From assembly GCF_019973375.1 (NCBI RefSeq), contig NZ_BPTV01000001.1, forward strand, positions 1,178,001 to 1,242,000: a DNA stretch of 64,000 bases, in the 5' to 3' direction. The translations under genes and the position numbers were made by a program. The notes under the pieces are model-generated. The model made no database searches, had not been told where the DNA came from, and saw nothing but the letters and a program-made list of their open reading frames with translations. Of the stretch, positions 61,897-64,000 are shown in pieces. The stretch's first letter is position 1; every line of letters begins with the position of its first letter. The DNA comes from Prevotella lacticifex. GTDB lineage: Bacteria; Bacteroidota; Bacteroidia; Bacteroidales; Bacteroidaceae.

Positions 61897-63852
61897 ATGG
61901 AAGAGAACCAAACTAAATTGAGCGATAGATTCTCGCTGAAGAAGTTTATCGAGTTTGCGGTTATCATCGTGATAACTGCCATCATTTGGAATCTGCCCCA
62001 GGATTCATTCGGTATTGCTGGCCTCACGGTCATTCAGCAACGAGTCATCGCTATCTTTGTCTTTGCCACGCTCTCGTGGCTCACGGAGGCCATTCCCTCA
62101 TGGGCTACCTCGATAGCCATCATCACCATTATGTGTCTGACTATCAGCAACAACAGCCTCTCGATGTTTAAGGGCGGTGGTGCTGCCATCTCGGCCAACG
62201 GCACGGAACTGGAGTTCACCAAGGGCTTGAAGTTTACGTCGGGAATCATTGGCGAGAACAAGATAATCATCGACGAGAAGGGCCAGCAGCTAACTCTCCG
62301 TGGTAACGACGTGGCCTTCCGTATTGATTCGCTCCATAAGGGAGAGGTGATAGCTACCACCTATGTGCCTGATAATGAGGACAAAGCCTTCCTTACGCTC
62401 ACTAACGCCAACGTCAAGGAGGGTTCGCGTTCCGACTCCCTTGCCGTTATCAACGCTGTCGTCACTAAGGATGCCGAGGTGACGTTCCTCAACAAGGGCG
62501 GTCTTATCAATCTGAAGAAGATACAGATTAAGGACGGCGACAAGGTCGTGCGCCAGTGGGACTTCACGAAGGTTTCCGACCGCGACCTCAACAGTTTGCA
62601 AAAGGATGCCGCAATATGGAGTGCGGCCAGCGACAAGAGCGGTGTCTACACCAACAGAGCCACCCTCAAGGGTGCCGATTTCGGTGCAGAGCTGAAGTCA
62701 TCGGATATTATGGCCACTTTCGCCAATCCAATCATCATCCTCTTCCTCGGCGGATTCATCCTCGCCATTGCCGCTACGAAGTCGGGACTCGATGTCCTCT
62801 TGGCCAAGAACCTCATAAAACCATTCGGTAAGAAGAGCGAAAACGTCCTTCTCGGTTTCCTGCTTATCACCGGAGCCTTCTCGATGTTCGTCAGCAATAC
62901 GGCCACTGCCGCAATGATGCTGACCTTCCTCACCCCTGTCTTTGCAGCCCTTCCGGCCAGCGGAAAAGGCCGTGTGGCCCTCACCCTGAGCATTCCGGTG
63001 GCCGCCAATATCGGTGGTATGGCCACACCTATAGGCACTCCGCCTAACGCCATCGCTCTCCAGGCCCTTAACGGTCCTGAGCTCCACATGGGAATAGGTT
63101 TCGGACAGTGGATGTCGTTCATGTTCCCGCTCGTCATCGTCCTCCTCCTGATAAGCTGGTTCCTGCTGAAGAAGTTCTATCCTTTCTCGCAGAAGACCAT
63201 CGAACTGACCATTGAGGGCGACGTGCATCGTGGCTGGCGCATGTGGGTGGTGTGCATAACCTTTGCCGTCACGATCATCATGTGGCTCCTCGACAAGGTC
63301 ACCGGTGTCGACGCCAATACCGTTGCCCTTATCCCTATTGCCATCTTCGCTGTCACAGGAGTAATCACTGCCAAGGACCTTCAGCAGATAAACTGGAGCG
63401 TCATCTGGATGGTTGCCGGCGGATTCGCCCTCGGTCTGGGCATGAACGGCTCCGGCCTTGCCAATGCCGCCATTGCCAGCATACCGTTTGGCAGTTGGAG
63501 TCCGATAGTGATCATGATTGTATCGGGACTGATATGCTACTTCCTCAGCAACTTCATATCGAACACCGCCACAGCAGCACTGCTGGTTCCAATCCTCGCC
63601 GTCGTCTGCAATGGTATGGGAGCCAGCCTCGACCCTGTCGGCGGAACGTCGACAATCCTCCTCGGTATCGCCCTCTCGGCATCGGCAGCCATGTGTCTTC
63701 CTATCTCGACACCGCCTAATGCCATCGCTTACTCGACCGGTCTCGTCGACCAGAAAAGTATGCTGAAGATGGGAATAATCGTTGGAATGATTACCATGGT
63801 ATTAGGATATGTAGTCCTTTACATGGTTGGAAAGATGCACATCTTAGGATAA
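61897..63852 (+). CDS. SLC13/DASS-family sodium:anion symporter with a large inserted domain
   Basis: A 651-residue inner-membrane transporter for dicarboxylates, citrate or sulfate, driven by Na+. The two DASS signatures are VSNTATAAMMLTFLTPVFAA with GMATPIGTPPNAIALQAL, and FISNTATAALLVPILAVVCN with CLPISTPPNAIAYSTG. The family is normally about 450-500 residues; here about 150 residues are inserted between the second transmembrane segment and FANPIIILFLGGFILAIAAT (about 85-245). The insert is polar, beta-rich and without hydrophobic segments (TLRGNDVAFRIDSLHKGEVI, LINLKKIQIKDGDKVVRQWD). Single gene with its own promoter and terminator. Confidence 0.92.
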   Translation: MEENQTKLSDRFSLKKFIEFAVIIVITAIIWNLPQDSFGIAGLTVIQQRVIAIFVFATLSWLTEAIPSWATSIAIITIMCLTISNNSLSMFKGGGAAISANGTELEFTKGLKFTSGIIGENKIIIDEKGQQLTLRGNDVAFRIDSLHKGEVIATTYVPDNEDKAFLTLTNANVKEGSRSDSLAVINAVVTKDAEVTFLNKGGLINLKKIQIKDGDKVVRQWDFTKVSDRDLNSLQKDAAIWSAASDKSGVYTNRATLKGADFGAELKSSDIMATFANPIIILFLGGFILAIAATKSGLDVLLAKNLIKPFGKKSENVLLGFLLITGAFSMFVSNTATAAMMLTFLTPVFAALPASGKGRVALTLSIPVAANIGGMATPIGTPPNAIALQALNGPELHMGIGFGQWMSFMFPLVIVLLLISWFLLKKFYPFSQKTIELTIEGDVHRGWRMWVVCITFAVTIIMWLLDKVTGVDANTVALIPIAIFAVTGVITAKDLQQINWSVIWMVAGGFALGLGMNGSGLANAAIASIPFGSWSPIVIMIVSGLICYFLSNFISNTATAALLVPILAVVCNGMGASLDPVGGTSTILLGIALSASAAMCLPISTPPNAIAYSTGLVDQKSMLKMGIIVGMITMVLGYVVLYMVGKMHILG

Positions 63853-63857
63853 ACAAA

Positions 63858-63893
63858 TAAAAAAATGTGGGCCATGCGGTCCACATTTTTTTA
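63858..63893. terminator. terminator of the SLC13 gene
   Basis: AAAAAAATGTGGGCC pairs with GGTCCACATTTTTTT, followed by T-rich DNA. Symmetric; serves the convergent gene at the right edge too. Confidence 0.8.
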
Positions 63894-63998
63894 TTTCCGT
63901 TCCTGCTGTGGGGCTATTTCGCAATCGGACGAAGACGAGGATGTACTGCGTCGGGAATCGTCCATCGCAATTATTGCGAGCTCACGAGGATGATGTTT
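63891..63998 (-). CDS. C-terminal end of an unidentified gene, runs off the right edge
   Basis: One minus-strand frame is open from the window edge for 35 codons to a TAA at 63891-63893 (HHPRELAIIAMDDSRRSTSS and onward). The stop sits in the T-run of the SLC13 terminator, as expected for a convergent gene. The tail is polar and Ser-rich; nothing recognisable. Low confidence because so little is visible. Confidence 0.35.
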   Translation of the reverse strand, partial: KHHPRELAIIAMDDSRRSTSSSSSDCEIAPQQERK

Positions 63999-64000
63999 GA

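Overview
The window reads as chromosome of a Bacteroidales bacterium, most likely Prevotellaceae. The evidence is pervasive Bacteroidetes-type promoters (TTTG-N19/20-TAnnTTTG), family content typical of the order (DUF1599 / DoxX / tpiA, DUF4924-rfbD-prfC, DUF3244, DUF6734, OMP_b-brl_3 barrels, GG-leader peptides) and no Shine-Dalgarno-like signals. Genus and species are inferred, not proven.

Layout. 0-12 kb is mostly housekeeping: tpiA (read in frame from an upstream DoxX-like membrane protein with no stop codon), a DUF1599 protein, CCA-adding enzyme, HtrA protease, RNase P RNA, tRNA-Cys, trmB, ilvE. 12-24 kb holds xseA/xseB with a subtilase, a MATE exporter with a cytidylate-kinase-like protein and a phosphoesterase, then rfbB, purT and a dTDP-3-amino-sugar set (3,4-ketoisomerase, FemAB-like acyltransferase, PLP aminotransferase). 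24-30 kb carries secreted carbohydrate enzymes (GH53 galactanase; a GH28-GH105 pectinase fusion), a nitroreductase and a stand-alone I9-like secreted protein, plus a compact candidate small RNA.

30-44.5 kb is the accessory island, AT-rich over much of its length and all on the minus strand apart from the insertion sequences. It reads: membrane TPR regulator, frameshifted DUF3244 secreted protein, C39-like/VKOR/thioredoxin membrane protein, a 61-residue double-glycine-leader peptide with five cysteines, a 930-residue outer-membrane barrel, a DUF6734 glycosyltransferase-like protein, and a C39 peptidase ABC exporter cut off by an ISAon1-type IS, beyond which lies the C-terminal half of another barrel. 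I interpret this as a ribosomally made, disulfide-bonded, exported peptide system whose exporter has been lost by IS-associated deletion. An IS110-family element with a candidate bridge RNA and several nested palindromes lies at its right.

44.5-64 kb is again core: fmt, ClC channel, tsaC, ROK glucokinase, LysE exporter, DUF4924, rfbD, prfC, ald, the infC-rpmI-rplT operon, thrS, an iron/cobalamin-type ABC uptake pair and a SLC13 transporter with a large beta-rich insertion.

Three families of dispersed intergenic repeats occur: a 130-bp palindromic family (three copies), a promoter-bearing family (three copies) and a CACGGATTTC-type inverted repeat (two copies).
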